From: Shinisaurus crocodilurus
Lineage: Eukaryota; Chordata; Lepidosauria; Squamata; Shinisauridae
Direction: 5' to 3'
NCBI GenBank assembly: GCA_021292165.1
Contig: JAHFWL010001296.1
Span: forward strand, 124,001 to 188,000
Length of the DNA: 64,000 bases
Part shown: positions 52,037-63,814 of the stretch, in pieces
How positions within the stretch are numbered: the stretch's first letter is position 1
How the letters are laid out: each line of letters starts with the position of its first letter
Program-made: the position numbers and the translations under genes
Notes under the pieces: model-generated
What the model was told of the DNA's origin: nothing
Databases searched by the model: none
The model's input: the letters and a program-made list of their open reading frames with translations, nothing else

Positions 52037-52215
52037 TAAGATGGCTCATGCTGGCTCAGCTTGTCTGAGCGTGGAAAGCTAAGCAGGGTCAGGCCTGGTT
52101 ATTACTTGGACGGGAGATCCCTCCTCTAGTTTCCTGCATTGAGCAGGGGGTTGGATATTGGACTCGATAGCCTTGTAGGCTCCTTCCAACTCTATGATCC
52201 TATGATCTATGATCA
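52037..52215 (+). mobile_element. 5S rRNA-derived SINE with CR1 tail
   Basis: GGCTCATGCTGGCTCAGC, GGAAAGCTAAGCAGGGTCAG and GGACGGGAGATCC (5S part), then TTCCTGCATTGAGCAGGGGG, a small duplication TTGGATATTGGACTCG, and the CR1-type end CCTTCCAACTCTATGATCC. Confidence 0.85.
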
Positions 52216-52732
52216 AAGTGTAGCCTCTATTGTTCTTGGTTACAGAGCCCACAGAAACCTGGAAGCTTTAAAAACTGCCAAGGCTGTGCCAATTAGAAAC
52301 TTACCACACAAACTCTCTTTTGTGCTAGGTGGCACTGAGACTGTGATAGATTGCAAGATGACAACAGTTATTATAATTATATTAATCCCCCATATGTGTA
52401 AACTAACCCTGCAGGAGAGGGATTGATAATAGATGTCATTTAGTCACAATGTGGCATTAATCAATGGCAAAGACATTTTATTTTTTTTCAATGCGGGGCT
52501 TATTGATTGATGCCGTGTAAATAAGTGGAACCATTTAATTAAACGCAGCTGCAGATGTAATAACTCTCACCAGGGCATTGATAAGGTGTTCCACAGACAA
52601 CAACAGAAGCTGATTTAAAAAAAATTTTTTTGTGTGTGTGCTCATATTGGTTGGATTCAGCTCAAAAGCAGAAGTGTACTTTGAGGAAATAAATTGATTT
52701 TTGCCTTCCCCCCCCCCCTTTACAGTCTGCCT
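52216..52732. other. No recognisable feature
   Basis: A/T-rich sequence with a C run at 52709-52718. Nothing identified. Confidence 0.35.
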
Positions 52733-52740
52733 TATCACAG

Positions 52741-53118
52741 CAGGGGTGTTCAACGTCTTTGAGCCTGAGGGCCAAATTCCATTTGGGGGGCCACATTCCA
52801 GTGGTGGGCGGGGCTGAAGGCAAAAAAGGTGGGACCAAAGGCAAAGGGGGTGGGCCCAAAAATTCAACCCCCACACCCCAGCATGTTTTAGCTTAAAGCT
52901 CTTGCCACTGGAAACTGAGCGTTAGGAGAGGCATTTCAAACTTTTAGGATGGGGGGAAAGCTGCACAAAAGCAGGGAGACCACCAAACGATTGATGGTCA
53001 GGGGAAAGGGGGTGTGGCCAGGGGAAGGGAGCATGACTATTGGGGGGGACCCTAGTGGGCCTGTCTGGGGCTGCAGGAAACTGGATTTGGCCCTCAAGCC
53101 TGAGGTTCTGCACCCCTG
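52741..53118. mobile_element. hAT non-autonomous element, 378 bp
   Basis: The ends CAGGGGTGTTCAAC and, reversed, CAGGGGTGCAGAAC match at 11 of 14. The flanks ttatcacag and ttatacag agree apart from one base deleted. Subterminal GGGCCAAATTCC and TTTGGCCCTCAAG oppose each other. G-rich interior (GGGGGTGGGCC, GGGGGTGTGGCC). No ORF. Confidence 0.75.
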
Positions 53119-53220
53119 TTATACAGTCTTGGCTTCTTCTAAGAGCTTTGTTGTGCTATCTTTATAATAGCTATTGAGCCGGAAGTAGTTTACCCTTTGA
53201 GACAATGTCACATTGTGCCC

Positions 53221-53224
<4 letters not shown>

Positions 53225-53270
<46 letters not shown>
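53225..53270. repeat. (GT)n microsatellite
   Basis: About 23 uninterrupted GT units, the longest in the window. Confidence 0.95.
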
Positions 53271-53273
<3 letters not shown>

Positions 53274-53344
53274 GTTCCATACTCCACCAGCATTTGAGGC
53301 CAGTTGTTTTACTTATCTTGGCACTCACAAACCAAGCCAATGTG

Positions 53345-53440
53345 GTGGAGTGGATGGACCACCTGTTGCCCTCCAGGTGCTAGCTGGGGCTGTTGGGAGT
53401 TGAAGTCCAAAACATCTGGAGGGCACCAGGTTGGAGAATC
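53345..53440. repeat. Fragment of a palindromic hAT MITE
   Basis: CTGTTGCCCTCCAGGTGCTA and CAAAACATCTGGAGGGCACC, then AGGTTGGAGAATCC are arm sequences of the CAGCCTTCC family. The ends are lost. Confidence 0.5.
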
Positions 53441-54301
53441 CATGAATCAAATTGCACATGCTCAGATCACTCCCCCAGGAACTACTGTTTGTCGTCGTCG
53501 TCGTCGTCCCCCCGTCCCCCCATGAAAATACCAGTAGGGAAAAAGAAGATTTTTCAGGGAGGGGCCAGGGCTGCCAAAAGCCTGCATTTCTGAAGAGTGC
53601 CCTCTGGCTGTGAGCTGGAGAGTGAAAACTGATTGGTTGTTCTCCCTCCCTTCATCTCATGGCTATAGCGGCAAAGGGGAGTCAGCCCTCAGCCAGTCAG
53701 ACATCTGCAAAATCACAGACAGTTACAGAGAGCAGCAGCAGCTTTTCTCTGTTCCACTGTGTATATAACATGTCTGGGCAGACTAATTGTTTGAGAAGGA
53801 GAAGAAGAGAAGGGTGAGAAACAGAGGAAGACACACTTGTTGAATGATATGTGTTTGGGGTGATTATTTATGTAGCTTCTCAAATCCATGAAGCGTATGT
53901 AGCTTAACCCAATCCCCATGGCCATTGAGGGAAGGGGGGAGTCCTGTGACTGCTGCTTCCATTGCGGCTCCTTACATGACCTCAAACTTGCTCACCAGCC
54001 AATCCTGCTGTCTGTTGTGTTGTTGTGTTGTTGTTGGGTTGAGCATCCGGTTCTGAAGGAACAGGCTCTTTTCTTCTTGAGCTTAGCAAAGAGAGGAGAG
54101 CAAGTAACTACAACGAGATCACAATCATAATCTTTTTATAGAATACAGTTTGTGTGAGACTGTGTGCGTTGTGCTTGCTGGACAGTGGCCAGACACAGAC
54201 ACCACCTCAGCTCACCTCAGATTCAAGCAGCCCCCAAAATGGTATTTATAAGTCATTAACTTTCATTCTTTTTCTTTTGCTGATGCTGCTGCTATTTTTA
54301 C
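53441..54301. other. Mostly unrecognised
   Basis: (CGT)n at 53490-53508. Otherwise no feature. AT-rich unique-looking sequence. Confidence 0.4.
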
Positions 54302-54394
54302 AGTGCAATCCTATACATGTCTACTCAGAAGTAAGCTCCATTGAGTTCAATGGGACTTACTCCCAGGTAATTTGTGTATAGGATTGCAGCCTTA
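54302..54394 (+). repeat. Short palindrome-ended interspersed repeat
   Basis: The ends GTGCAATCCTATACATG and GTGTATAGGATTGCAGCC are inverted, with TCTACTCAGAAGTAAGCTCC and TGGGACTTACTCCCAGGTAA between. Other copies or fragments are at 7160, 28215, 37425, 43590 and 55005. The ends resemble those of the GCAATCCTATGC foldbacks, so the two may be related. Confidence 0.7.
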
Positions 54395-55109
<715 letters not shown>

Positions 55110-55179
55110 CTCAAGTGGGAGGGGGGGCGCTAAATATCTGATCTTGCCTAGGGCACCAAACTGCCTTGCACCAGCCCTG
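55110..55179 (+). mobile_element. Right end of a GC-rich hAT element
   Basis: GGGGGGGCGCTAAATATCTG, TTGCCTAGGGCACCAAACTG and CTTGCACCAGCCCTG match the right end of the element at 29790-30566. The left end is not found. Confidence 0.6.
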
Positions 55180-55215
55180 TTCTCAGATGCCTATGGGATG
55201 CCCACAAGCAGGACA

Positions 55216-55331
55216 TAATTATTATTATATTATATTATTATTATTATTATTATTATTATATTATATTTATGAATCGCCCATCTGGCCAGACATCTGGCCA
55301 CTCTGAGCGATTTACAATCCAATAAAATACA

Positions 55332-55370
<39 letters not shown>

Positions 55371-55912
55371 GTATAAAACACAATTAAAAACAGAACAAAA
55401 CTTAAAAATCCTAACCCACCCCATATTCCCGCCTGAAAAGCCACGTTTTTAATGCCCAGCAGGAGCTAATCAAAGAAGGGGCATGGCGGAGGTCACTGGG
55501 GAGAGAGTTCCATAAATTGGGGGCTGCCACAGAAAAGGCCCTCCTCCTAGTCCCCACCAGCCTGGTTTCTCTGGCTGATGGGACAGGGAGAAGGCCGTCT
55601 GTGGCAGATCTTGTTGAGCAGCCTACTTGATGTTGCTGGAGGCACTCCTTGAGATATATTGGACCGGAACCGTACAGGGTTTTAAATGTCAACGCCAACG
55701 CCTTGAATTCGGCTCGGCAAACAACTGGTAGCCAGTGCAACTCTTTGAGCACCGGAGTGATGTGATCATGCCGGCGGCAGCCTTTAATCAAGCGAGCGGC
55801 TGCATTCTGTACCAGCTGCAACTTCCGAACCGTCTTCCAGGGTAACCCCATGTAGAGCGCATTACAGTAGTCTAGGCGAGAGGAGACCAAGGCATGAACC
55901 ACTGATCTTGGT
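55216..55912 (-). mobile_element. L2-type LINE 3' end with open frame
   Basis: The minus-strand frame 55902-55411 (163 codons) reads [100 protein letters not shown] and [18 protein letters not shown]. This is the C-terminal part of an L2-clade ORF2. The 3' UTR carries (GT)n (55336-55365 as CA), then ATCGCTCAGAGTGG, and ends in (ATT)n at 55216-55265. The open frame suggests a relatively recent copy. 5' truncated. Confidence 0.85.
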
Positions 55913-56025
55913 CTCTAAACACCACAGTTTTCTATAATGCCCAACAGGCATTAGGAACAGGTTTATTAATACTGATTCACTAATGAGGATCTGAAACTAA
56001 AGTTGTTCCTCATTTCCGATCTTGA

Positions 56026-56457
56026 TTAAATGTTCATTGCCAGCTTAATAAACCGTGGTCTATTAAGCTTGGAACATTGCATCCGAACTGGCCTTAAGCC
56101 TTGCGTTGCGTAGCCATCTGCCTCACTGCCGACAATGAAGGGAAACAGACCAGGTGAAAAACCTGAATGGGCCGGTTTATAAGAGAGAAGGTGGTCCTTA
56201 AGAGATCCTGGTCCCAAGCCATTTAGGGTTTTAAAGGTGAAAAACAGCACTTTGAATTTGGCTAGAGACAAACCAGGAGCCAGTGAAGCTGATGCAGTAT
56301 TGACGCAATATGTTTGATATGCCCTTTCTATGAGACTGCACCCGAAATGAGCCCCCTCCAGTGGCTTCATGTAGATGTTAAACAGTATGGGGGCTGAGAT
56401 GGAACTTTGCCGCATCCCACTTAAAACCAGCCATGGTCTGAAGGAGAAGCATCCCAT
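56026..56457 (-). pseudogene. L2/CR1-like RT and C-terminal fragment
   Basis: A minus-strand 143-codon frame: GMRQSSISAPILFNIYMKPL (RT motif B region, LFNIYMKPL) is followed after a large gap by LAKFKVLFFTFKTLNGLGPG and SLKDHLLSYKPAH (C-terminal block). The segment between the two, including the catalytic YADD region, is missing, so the frame is a deletion product. It differs from the L2 at 55216. Confidence 0.65.
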
Positions 56458-57282
56458 TGGAGAAGTCTTCTCTGAAGCACCTTCTCATAAGTGTATTTAT
56501 GCTTGAACTCAAATCCCTTTGAAATTAATGGGACTAATCAAGAGGCTTAGCCTATCATTGCTCAGGAAAGTAATTGTGCATGTAATTAATTCCCTTTCCA
56601 AGGATGCAAAATTAGCCTTCCAGCAGGATGTTAGGGTAGAAGATGGAGCTTAATTCTTCTCAGTAAGGAATAGTACAGTATGCTCAGTTATGAACCGCAG
56701 AGATACAAAATTATCTCTGAAACTGAAGTGGGAGGTAGAGGGTAGGAAATTATTGGGGACTTCAGACAACTGGTGCCAGTGCAGGGAACTAGTAAAGGGA
56801 GTGGAGGATGGTTAGACAGGATGAATGGTCTGAAAACAGATGCTCCAATCAGAAAACATTGAGGTTCCATGGAAACGATCAGTTTCAATGGATGGCATTT
56901 TCTTGCTGGCTACATCTTTAACGCATTTAAACCCAGTGGCTTGGATCCTACAATGCTCCTCTGTTCACATAAGGGGGGGGCAGTTTCCACCAACTCCCAT
57001 CTCCATTCCCTGGCTCCACACCATTCCCGAGGGTCCTCCAGTGCACAGGAGCAGATTGTGGCCGGGGAAAAGGGGAGGAGGGACAGCCATGTTCCATTCT
57101 GTGAACTTTGTTCCATTCATGGAAGGAAGTTAGGGCTCCAGCCAATGCATTTCAAATGTATGTTTTATGTTATGTTACATTCATAGTCCCCAACTGCCCC
57201 GAAAATGTCACGAAAACACTTAAGCTGTCCTGGCTTCTCACTTTGTCATGCAGAGTCCCGAATTTAAACTTTTTAAACTTTC
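56458..57282. other. No recognisable feature
   Basis: A trace GAAATTAATGGGACTAATCA near 56520 may be an old repeat. Overlapping short frames at 56840-57190 have no domain. Confidence 0.35.
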
Positions 57283-57371
57283 CTTAAAGGGGCCATGCCA
57301 TGGGCAAAATTGCAGCTAAGCTAAAACTGCAAGCTTAGCTGCAATTTTGCCCATGGCATGGCCCCTTTAAG
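57283..57371. repeat. Perfect hairpin, 40-bp arms
   Basis: Bases 57283-57322 are the exact reverse complement of 57332-57371, with a 9-base loop. The arms start CTTAAAGGGGCCATGCC and contain GCAATTTTGCCC. The same arm length as the hairpin at 750-834 but an unrelated sequence. No flanking duplication is evident. Confidence 0.9.
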
Positions 57372-58579
57372 TGTAGTTCTTTTTAGGCTCGAACAGCTCC
57401 ACAGAGAGGCAGACGCTGGGAGGATGTGTGTGCGCATCTACCTGCTGAAAAGGAGGCTGCGCCCGGTGGCCTGGACAGAGGGAGGGAGAGGTGAATGAGG
57501 GAATTTATCACATGATTCCTATCTTTATATTGCCAAAGATTTTATTTCCTAACAGAGCGGACTCTGTGCCTCTAACAGGTGAGTTTACAAACAATGTCAG
57601 AAGGAAATGCAAGAAACTTCCCCTTCTCTCTGAAGCTCCATGTTTGGGGGTGTGGGGTGGGTGGGTGGGTAAGCTTCACCTGTTGAATTTGTGCCAATCC
57701 TGACTATTTTAAAACAAAAAGAAAGAGATTCCCCTGCAAGCACTGGCCCCCGCCCCCATGATAACACCAGATATCAACAATTAAGGGTTTAAGTAAGGTT
57801 AAAAAATATTACAAAAGCCACTAATATATAATATAATAATGTAATAATTATAATATATAAGATTTTGTGTGTTTCCTCTAATAACTTTTGTACTTGACCC
57901 TTTGGTTGCCTGGCCATACTCTTGGCCATGTGCTCATGTTGCCTGGCAGTGGCCACGCCCTCTTGATCACACCTTCATGTTGCTTCACCATACCTCTTAC
58001 AAATGCACATGTGTGTCCCTGTTTTCATCTGTGAAATGTTGGGGCAGTTATGTACATTATGTTTACATTATGTTATTTGTACCCTGCCTTTCTACCAAAA
58101 AAAAAAATGGCACTCAAGGCAGCTTGAAACACATTAAAACACATTTCTCCCACCAACAGGCAATAATTGTATGTCTAATACCGCTATATATGCACAAGAA
58201 GACAAATAGACAGAGGGGAGGAAAGAAGGAAGGCACTGCACAACAGACCGGGTGGCCCCTCACCACCCATGAAATGGCTCCCACAAAGAGGTGAGCCCCT
58301 TTGGTGGGCCCACAAGAGCTGAAGCAATCTCTTGCAGCTGGCAGAAGATCTCTTGGAGATAATGTGCAAAGTCAGGGGTCTAGTCCTGTGAAGAGGCAGC
58401 ATTTTCTGGCCCCAGAAAGCCTCTCTGGGGCAGCCACAGGTAGAAAGTAGGAAGCACGGCGGGAAAGCTCACTTACAGTCTACCTGGGTGGTGTGTCTTC
58501 TGTGTCCTCTCTCAGCAGGGTGTGTGTGTGCTGGTGGTATCAAGCTACCTTCTTCCTGAGATAGTATTACTGTATTTCC
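57372..58579. other. Mostly unrecognised 1.2 kb
   Basis: TATAAT-rich stretch at 57825-57860. Around 58060-58145 TTTGTACCCTGCCTTTCTAC and CTCAAGGCAGCTTGAAA resemble a minus-strand SINE or LINE tail. No gene was found. Confidence 0.4.
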
Positions 58580-58644
58580 CCTGGCTGGGTATGCTGGGAG
58601 CTGTAAGCCAGCAACATCTGGGGACCCAAGGTTGGAGAGCCCTG
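58580..58644. mobile_element. Right half of a CAGGGCTCT-type hAT MITE
   Basis: TGGGAGCTGTAAGCCAGCAA, CATCTGGGGACCCAAGGTTG and GAGAGCCCTG match the right half of the elements at 23253 and 25529. The left arm is absent. Confidence 0.65.
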
Positions 58645-58682
58645 ATCTTGAGGAGTCAATGCAGTCATTGTTCTTATTTTTT

Positions 58683-58868
58683 AGTACATTCATATCTCAC
58701 CTTTCCTCCCAGAAGCTCACACTGCTACATGGCTCTCTCCCACCCTTGCTTTTTATCCTCACAACAACCATGTGAGGTAACTAAGTTAGGCTGAGAGAAA
58801 ATTACTAGCCCAAGGTCACCCGGCGGGTTCCATGGCTGAATATGGATTTGAACCTAGGTCTCCCCAGT
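58683..58868 (-). mobile_element. Old Sauria-type SINE
   Basis: CACAACAACCATGTGAGGTA, CCCAAGGTCACCCGGCGGG and GGATTTGAACCTAGGTCTCC keep the family order on the minus strand. The head end is lost. Confidence 0.7.
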
Positions 58869-59104
58869 CATAGTTCATAAGCAGGGGTGGGCAAATGTGT
58901 CAGTTTTGCTTTCTCCCATTTTCACATTTGTTTACGTAATTTCAATTTCTTTCCATCCCATTTATGAAGACATGAATGGATTTTGGTCAGTTCTTATGAA
59001 AAATGAACCAAATGAATTTTCTCGCCAATTTCTGTTCTGACCACTCTGCTGCAGTGGTTCTCTGCCATGTCATGGTATAATTCCAGTGGTAATTAAGCAC
59101 TGGT
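58869..59104. other. No recognisable feature
   Basis: Short AT-rich spacer. Confidence 0.3.
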
Positions 59105-59480
59105 TTATTCCTCCTCCTCCTCAAATTTGTATAGATTGATTATACTTTTAAACCGCCCAATAACCCAAGTTCTCCGTGCAGTGTAAAGTACATGAAAAAC
59201 ATAAAACACAAACAAACAATACAATATGAACAATGAAACAAATATGTAAAAGAATACGATACAATGCAAAATGACAAACAGTACAGGGTTAGATAAATAT
59301 GGATACATAGATAGATAGATAGATAGATAGATATGAACAGTCATAAAAATCTAAAAATGAAGTCTCTAAAATGCCTGAGAGAAACTTGGCATCCAAAGGA
59401 TAACAATGGAGGGTGTTCCATAAATGGGGCATCACAGCTGAGAAAGCCTTCAAAAATGAACCAAATGAAATCCTCATCAC
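59105..59480 (-). mobile_element. L2-type LINE 3' end
   Basis: Minus-strand remnant KAFSAVMPHLWNTLHCYPLD, then FLSGILETSFLDF corresponds to the WNxLP and final block of L2-type ORF2. The 3' UTR holds (GATA)n at 59306-59332 and ends GGGTTATTGGGCGGTTTAAA near 59145. Confidence 0.65.
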
Positions 59481-59559
59481 CCATCTCTGTTAAGGACTCT
59501 AACCACTATACCACACAATATTAAAATTCCAGTGGTAATTAAGCACTGTCGTACTACTA

Positions 59560-59800
59560 ATGCCACTACTTCTGCTCCTATTTGCATTTGTCTCCTGTCT
59601 AAGGAGCTTTCTCCTTTCTCCAAGGAGCTCAAAGTGGCGTTTATGAGGGTCACCTGATTTTCTCCAAACAACAACGATGCTGTGAGCTGGGTTCTGCTGA
59701 CAGCCCATGACTGACCTGGAGTCACTCAGGGAACTTCATGGCTGAGTAGAGATCTGAGCCCATCCCAAATCTGTCAGTCTATTTATTGCACCACACCTAT
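59560..59800 (-). mobile_element. Old Sauria-type SINE
   Basis: CTCCAAGGAGCTCAAAGTGG, GAGTCACTCAGGGAACTTCA and GCTGAGTAGAGATCTGAGCC in family order. The head near 59795 (GGTGTGGTGCAATAAATAGA on the minus strand) is mutated. Confidence 0.65.
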
Positions 59801-59925
59801 GATATTTGCAATGGGTGCATAGAGAAAGGCAGAAAGATGATGGCAACTACTCTCCCTCCCTACTTATATTTCCCTGCGCCTATATTTGTGTCTGCCAAGT
59901 CCTCTGGAAAGGGTGGTTCACTCTG

Positions 59926-60637
59926 CAGGGCCGGTGCAAGGCCTCCTGCCACTTGAGGCAGGAAGACACACCTTCGGCACTGCCACTGCCAGGGGGAGGG
60001 GGAGCGTGAGCCATTGCTGCACGCCACTGCCGGGGGTGGTGGTAGCGTGATGTGTCCTGTTGCCACCGCACACTGCTGCCAGGAGTGCGGGAGCACGAGC
60101 CATTGCTGCCAGCCACCATCACACACATTCCCCTCAGTACCTCAAAGCGAGGCATTGGTGGGGAGGTGGCAGTGGAGACCATCTGTGCCGCGGCAGTACA
60201 GGTGATATCCAGGGTCACCCCCTTTACCGATGCCTTGCTCTGAGGAAGGACCCCTCAGAGCAAGGCATTATTTGAGCTGGGCGGGCTCTGTGCAGAGCTG
60301 CATCGGCTGGTCTCATGCTGCGGCTTTTGCTGCAGCAGGAGAGCAGCTGGCGTGACTCCGCAGAGCAGCTACTCGCTTATACCTTACTCAGGGTGAGGTA
60401 TAGGGTGGGCAGCACCAGCTGCTCCAGAAAGGTGCAACAGATGCTTTCCTGCTGCAGCATCTGACACAGCAGGAGAGCAGCCAGCTGGACTCTCCGGAGC
60501 ACCTGCCTGCCCTATGCGTCACTTTGAGGGGCATAGGACTGCATCGGGACTCCCGGTGGCAGGTGTGCGGGATCTCCTGCCCTTTCCCACTGCCTGAGGT
60601 GGGGGATTCACACTGCCTCACGGGAGGACAGGCCCAG
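59926..60637. mobile_element. hAT non-autonomous element, 712 bp
   Basis: Left CAGGGCCGGTGC and reversed right CTGGGCCTGTCC, both followed inward by a GAGGCAG motif. The flanks tcactctg and tcactttg match at 7 of 8. The interior is GC-rich with repeated GCTGC/GCAGCAGGAGAGCAGC blocks (60331 and 60467). Overlapping 60-112-codon frames carry no domain. Confidence 0.7.
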
Positions 60638-60645
60638 TCACTTTG

Positions 60646-61710
60646 TAAGCTGCCGCAAGGAAAGTGAGAGGGACACAGCAGTTGCCACTGACTTAGTTCA
60701 GTAACTCCCAGGCAGGCCAAGTGAGTTTGCAGATCGGCAGCAACCGCTCTCTGTGCTTTTAATTATTTTTTTTTGCAAGCCATCATGGGCTTCTCTGAGT
60801 GCAGCCAAGTTCAGATTGACAAAAACTGCATGATGTGAGACGTTTAACTTTTCATTTCCATGTGGTCCCCTTTTAGCCGCTCTGATCTTCCATCCAATTG
60901 TAGTGTTTCATCTCCTTCTCCTTCTCCTCCTCCTCCTCAGTCTTGCGGCAACACAGGTTAGCTTCTGTGCAGATAGGTCAGAATAGACCCCCAAGCTCTA
61001 GCTGGGCCCTTCTGAAGAAGAATAAATGGTAAGATGAAAAAAGAAATGCAACTTCTTCTACATTCTACTTCAAAGAGGCTGACAAAGAACATGTCTGCAC
61101 TTGTTAAATGGATATTCTCTGTATGAGACAAAATAATTAATTTTGCCACTTCTCTCCCTGCTTTCCTGTCACATCAGGAAATATTGTATGTTTATGGCTG
61201 TGCAGAAAAGCTGACAAAGTTCATAAAACATTATAATGAGTTGGTACTTAGCTCAATAAATAGTAAGTCAATAAAGATGAGGAGGTGTTTTGGGGTAGTT
61301 TTTTTCTGGTTTTTTTCTTTTCTTTTTTTTAAGAGAAGAGAACTAGCTTTAGGCTAAAGCTATTTTAAGATGTAGATAATTGTGGATTCATATTTTTGCT
61401 TTGATTTGGTTTTATAGAAATTGCACACTTTGCTAAATGCTGGTAATTCATTTATCTCTAGCCAACCAGGGATGTGCTAAAAAGAAGGACTCTGTATGAC
61501 CATCGAAATGCATTGGTTCATTCCAAATGGCCATAGGTAATCACTGGAAGACTTTAGGGACCATCTTCAAATCAATCCACTGCTCTTTAGTTGCTTGCTT
61601 TGGAGACATCCATTTACATGCTACACATGACTTTGCCGTCTTTACGTGGGAATCCAGGATCATTAGGTTAAAAAAGATGAAGCATAGCTTTAGGAGTTAC
61701 CAGCAGTGGT
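60646..61710. other. Mostly unrecognised
   Basis: (CTC)n at 60909-60937 and T runs at 61300-61331. No gene or element was recognised. Confidence 0.4.
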
Positions 61711-63340
61711 TTAACATGAAGAAATCCTGACTAAATTCAGCAACCATGTTCCAAAACTCTCACACTGCTGTTGAACATTCCCACCAAAGATGGAATTATG
61801 AAGCAGTCTTACCACACCCCTTCCAAGTATATTGAATATACCGTAATTCGGATGTATCAGGTGAAGCCTTGCAGGAGTAATGTACCACCTCCTAGGAACT
61901 TTGTATTGTGCTTCCTTTATATTAACGTTGATTGATAAAGATGCAAAAGAAGTCCAAATGCACTGCCAATCATCTTCTTCCAAAGGTTCACCTAAGTCAG
62001 ATGCCCATGCCTGCACTTAGGATGGCTTGTCATCCAATAATGGCATTTGGAGGATTTTATAAACAGATATCAAATCTTTATTTGAAGTAACAGCAGCTTC
62101 TATCAAAGATTCAAAAGAAGTAAGCGGGCTCTTGGCTGCCTTCTTAATGTGATTCAGGCTAAGGAAGCGACACAGTTTAAGATACTGATAAAAAGACAAC
62201 ACGGTTGGTTCAAATCTTTTCTGGAGGATGCAACACTGACATTAGTGGAGACAAATCAAGAGCCATTTTCCCCCACCAGTGTTCCTGTGAAGAAAAGCAG
62301 ACCCTCCACCACACACAGTGTAAACAAGTGTAATCCCAGCTGGAGGCTGCGAAGCTCATGCAAATGTACATAGTTCCTCTGATGGCTATAGGCCTCAGAA
62401 TCTCCTGCAAATGTACGGTACATAGTTTCCTTTGATGGCCCTGTGCCGCCTCAGAGTCTCCCATGTATTCGCATGCAAATGTTCCCCAAGCACTCTAGTC
62501 ATGGTCAGGAGTTCACCCCTTTGACACCTAGGAGTAACCCCTCCCCTGCCTAGCCCAGATGAAGTTCATCCTGATTGACCAAGGACAGCAGGGCTACCGA
62601 AAGGAGGGGTGGGGGGGGGAATTGATACTGCCAGCCGTGGCTTCTGGGTTTGGTTGCTGTTGTCTGGACATGGAGGAGCATGGAGTAGGGCTTTTGCTGA
62701 GGCAGGCCCTAAGAAGACTAACCTCACAGGCAAAGAGTAAGTGCCTGGGTGTTTATATAGTAAAGGAACTAGTTTTGTTGTTTTGTAGCTCTACTTGTGT
62801 ATACCAAAGTGTCTCCCCACCTTTCCCCCCTTCCCTCATTTCCCACCTTTTATTGTAAACGGTTTACCTTAAATAAACTTTCCTGGTTCTACCCCACGCA
62901 GTGTGTGTAGTTCCTCGGTGGTTCAGTGCTTAATCCAGTGTATAGACCAAGGGCGAAACCCTGAGAGAATCACTGTCAAGGGACTGGTTGCAGTCCTTCA
63001 CAGTTCCCAAGTATAGTGTCTCTAATCACTGGATGCTTGAAGAGGCACTTACCGTAGGTCTATCACAATGTCTGACCCATATCAAGGCATCAAGATGTTG
63101 CCCACTGCTTGTTGTTCTGTGAGTGTCCACTGGTGCTCTGAGGAGGGATGCACCCATCCTACAAGAAATCTCAGTCGAGCTGCAGCGTAATATAATTCCA
63201 AATTTGGCATTGTAAGACCTCCTTTTGCCTGAGGTCTGCTAAGAATCACTTCCTTCAGCCTTGGCTTCTGTCCTATCCAGATAAAATCTGACAATAGTTT
63301 GTTCCATTTGCCCGGAGTCCGAATACATAAAAACTGGAGT
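61711..63340 (-). mobile_element. Old L1 ORF2 C-terminal fragment, split by an LTR
   Basis: Minus-strand frames give DFIWIGQKPRLKEVILSRPQ and AKGGLTMPNLELYYAAARLR (63294-63082), then beyond the LTR FYQYLKLCRFLSLNHIKKAA and PLTSFESLIEAA (62202-62017), then EEDDWQCIWTSF and RWYITPARLHLIHPN (62016-61711). These are the C-terminal landmarks of L1-clade ORF2, in order. The lineage differs from the L1 at 7734. Several frameshifts. The solo LTR at 62286-63002 interrupts it. Confidence 0.8.
62286..63002 (+). mobile_element. Solo LTR, copy C (717 bp)
   Basis: Starts TGTGAAGAAAAGCAGACC and ends AGTCCTTCACA. Both flanks are gttcc (62281-62285 and 63003-63007). AATAAA at 62872-62877. The stretch GTAGCTCTACTTGTGTATAC, then CAAAGTGTCTC aligns with GTAGCTTTACTCTGTGTACC and CAAAGTGCCTC of copy B, so it is the same family. 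The (CA)n segment and part of U3 are missing, which explains the shorter length. Confidence 0.85.
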
Positions 63341-63753
63341 GGTTTTTAAGAATCAAAGGGAGGAAAGCTTTGGGGAGGCCAACTGAGTCATTCACCTTTG
63401 ACCTTTACTACTGGATTTCTTAACACACTGTTCCCAACATGACTTCTCTGAAGGATTCTCTTAGGAAAAGATCTTTGATCACCTTCTTGTTTTACTCTTC
63501 CAGAGGCTTCTTTTTGAATAATTTCTCCATAATGTGGTACCAGCTCTTCACACTCTATCCAATCCCAGTTCCATTTATAAAAAGCCCTACCCACTTGGCA
63601 ATATAATAAAGTCAAGATGACCACAATTTGTAAATGGACAACTTTATATCCCAGCAGATTTGATGGCAAGGTTTCAATCTCCCTGTCTCCTCCCACCCAA
63701 CTGCCCACTCTCTCAGAGAAGTCCTGGTGTTAGAAAGAATAGATTTCCTGGCT
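63341..63753. other. Mostly unrecognised
   Basis: The minus-strand frame 63708-63388 (106 codons) may continue the old L1 upstream, but I see no L1 landmark in it. Confidence 0.3.
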
Positions 63754-63814
63754 CATGCACGCGCGTGCACGCGCGCGCGCGCGTGTGCACACACACACAC
63801 ACACACACACACAC
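63754..63814. repeat. (GC)n-(CA)n alternating tract
   Basis: CATGCACGCGCGTGCACGCG, then a run of GC followed by GTGTGCAC and (AC)n. Sixty bases of nearly strict purine-pyrimidine alternation. Confidence 0.9.
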
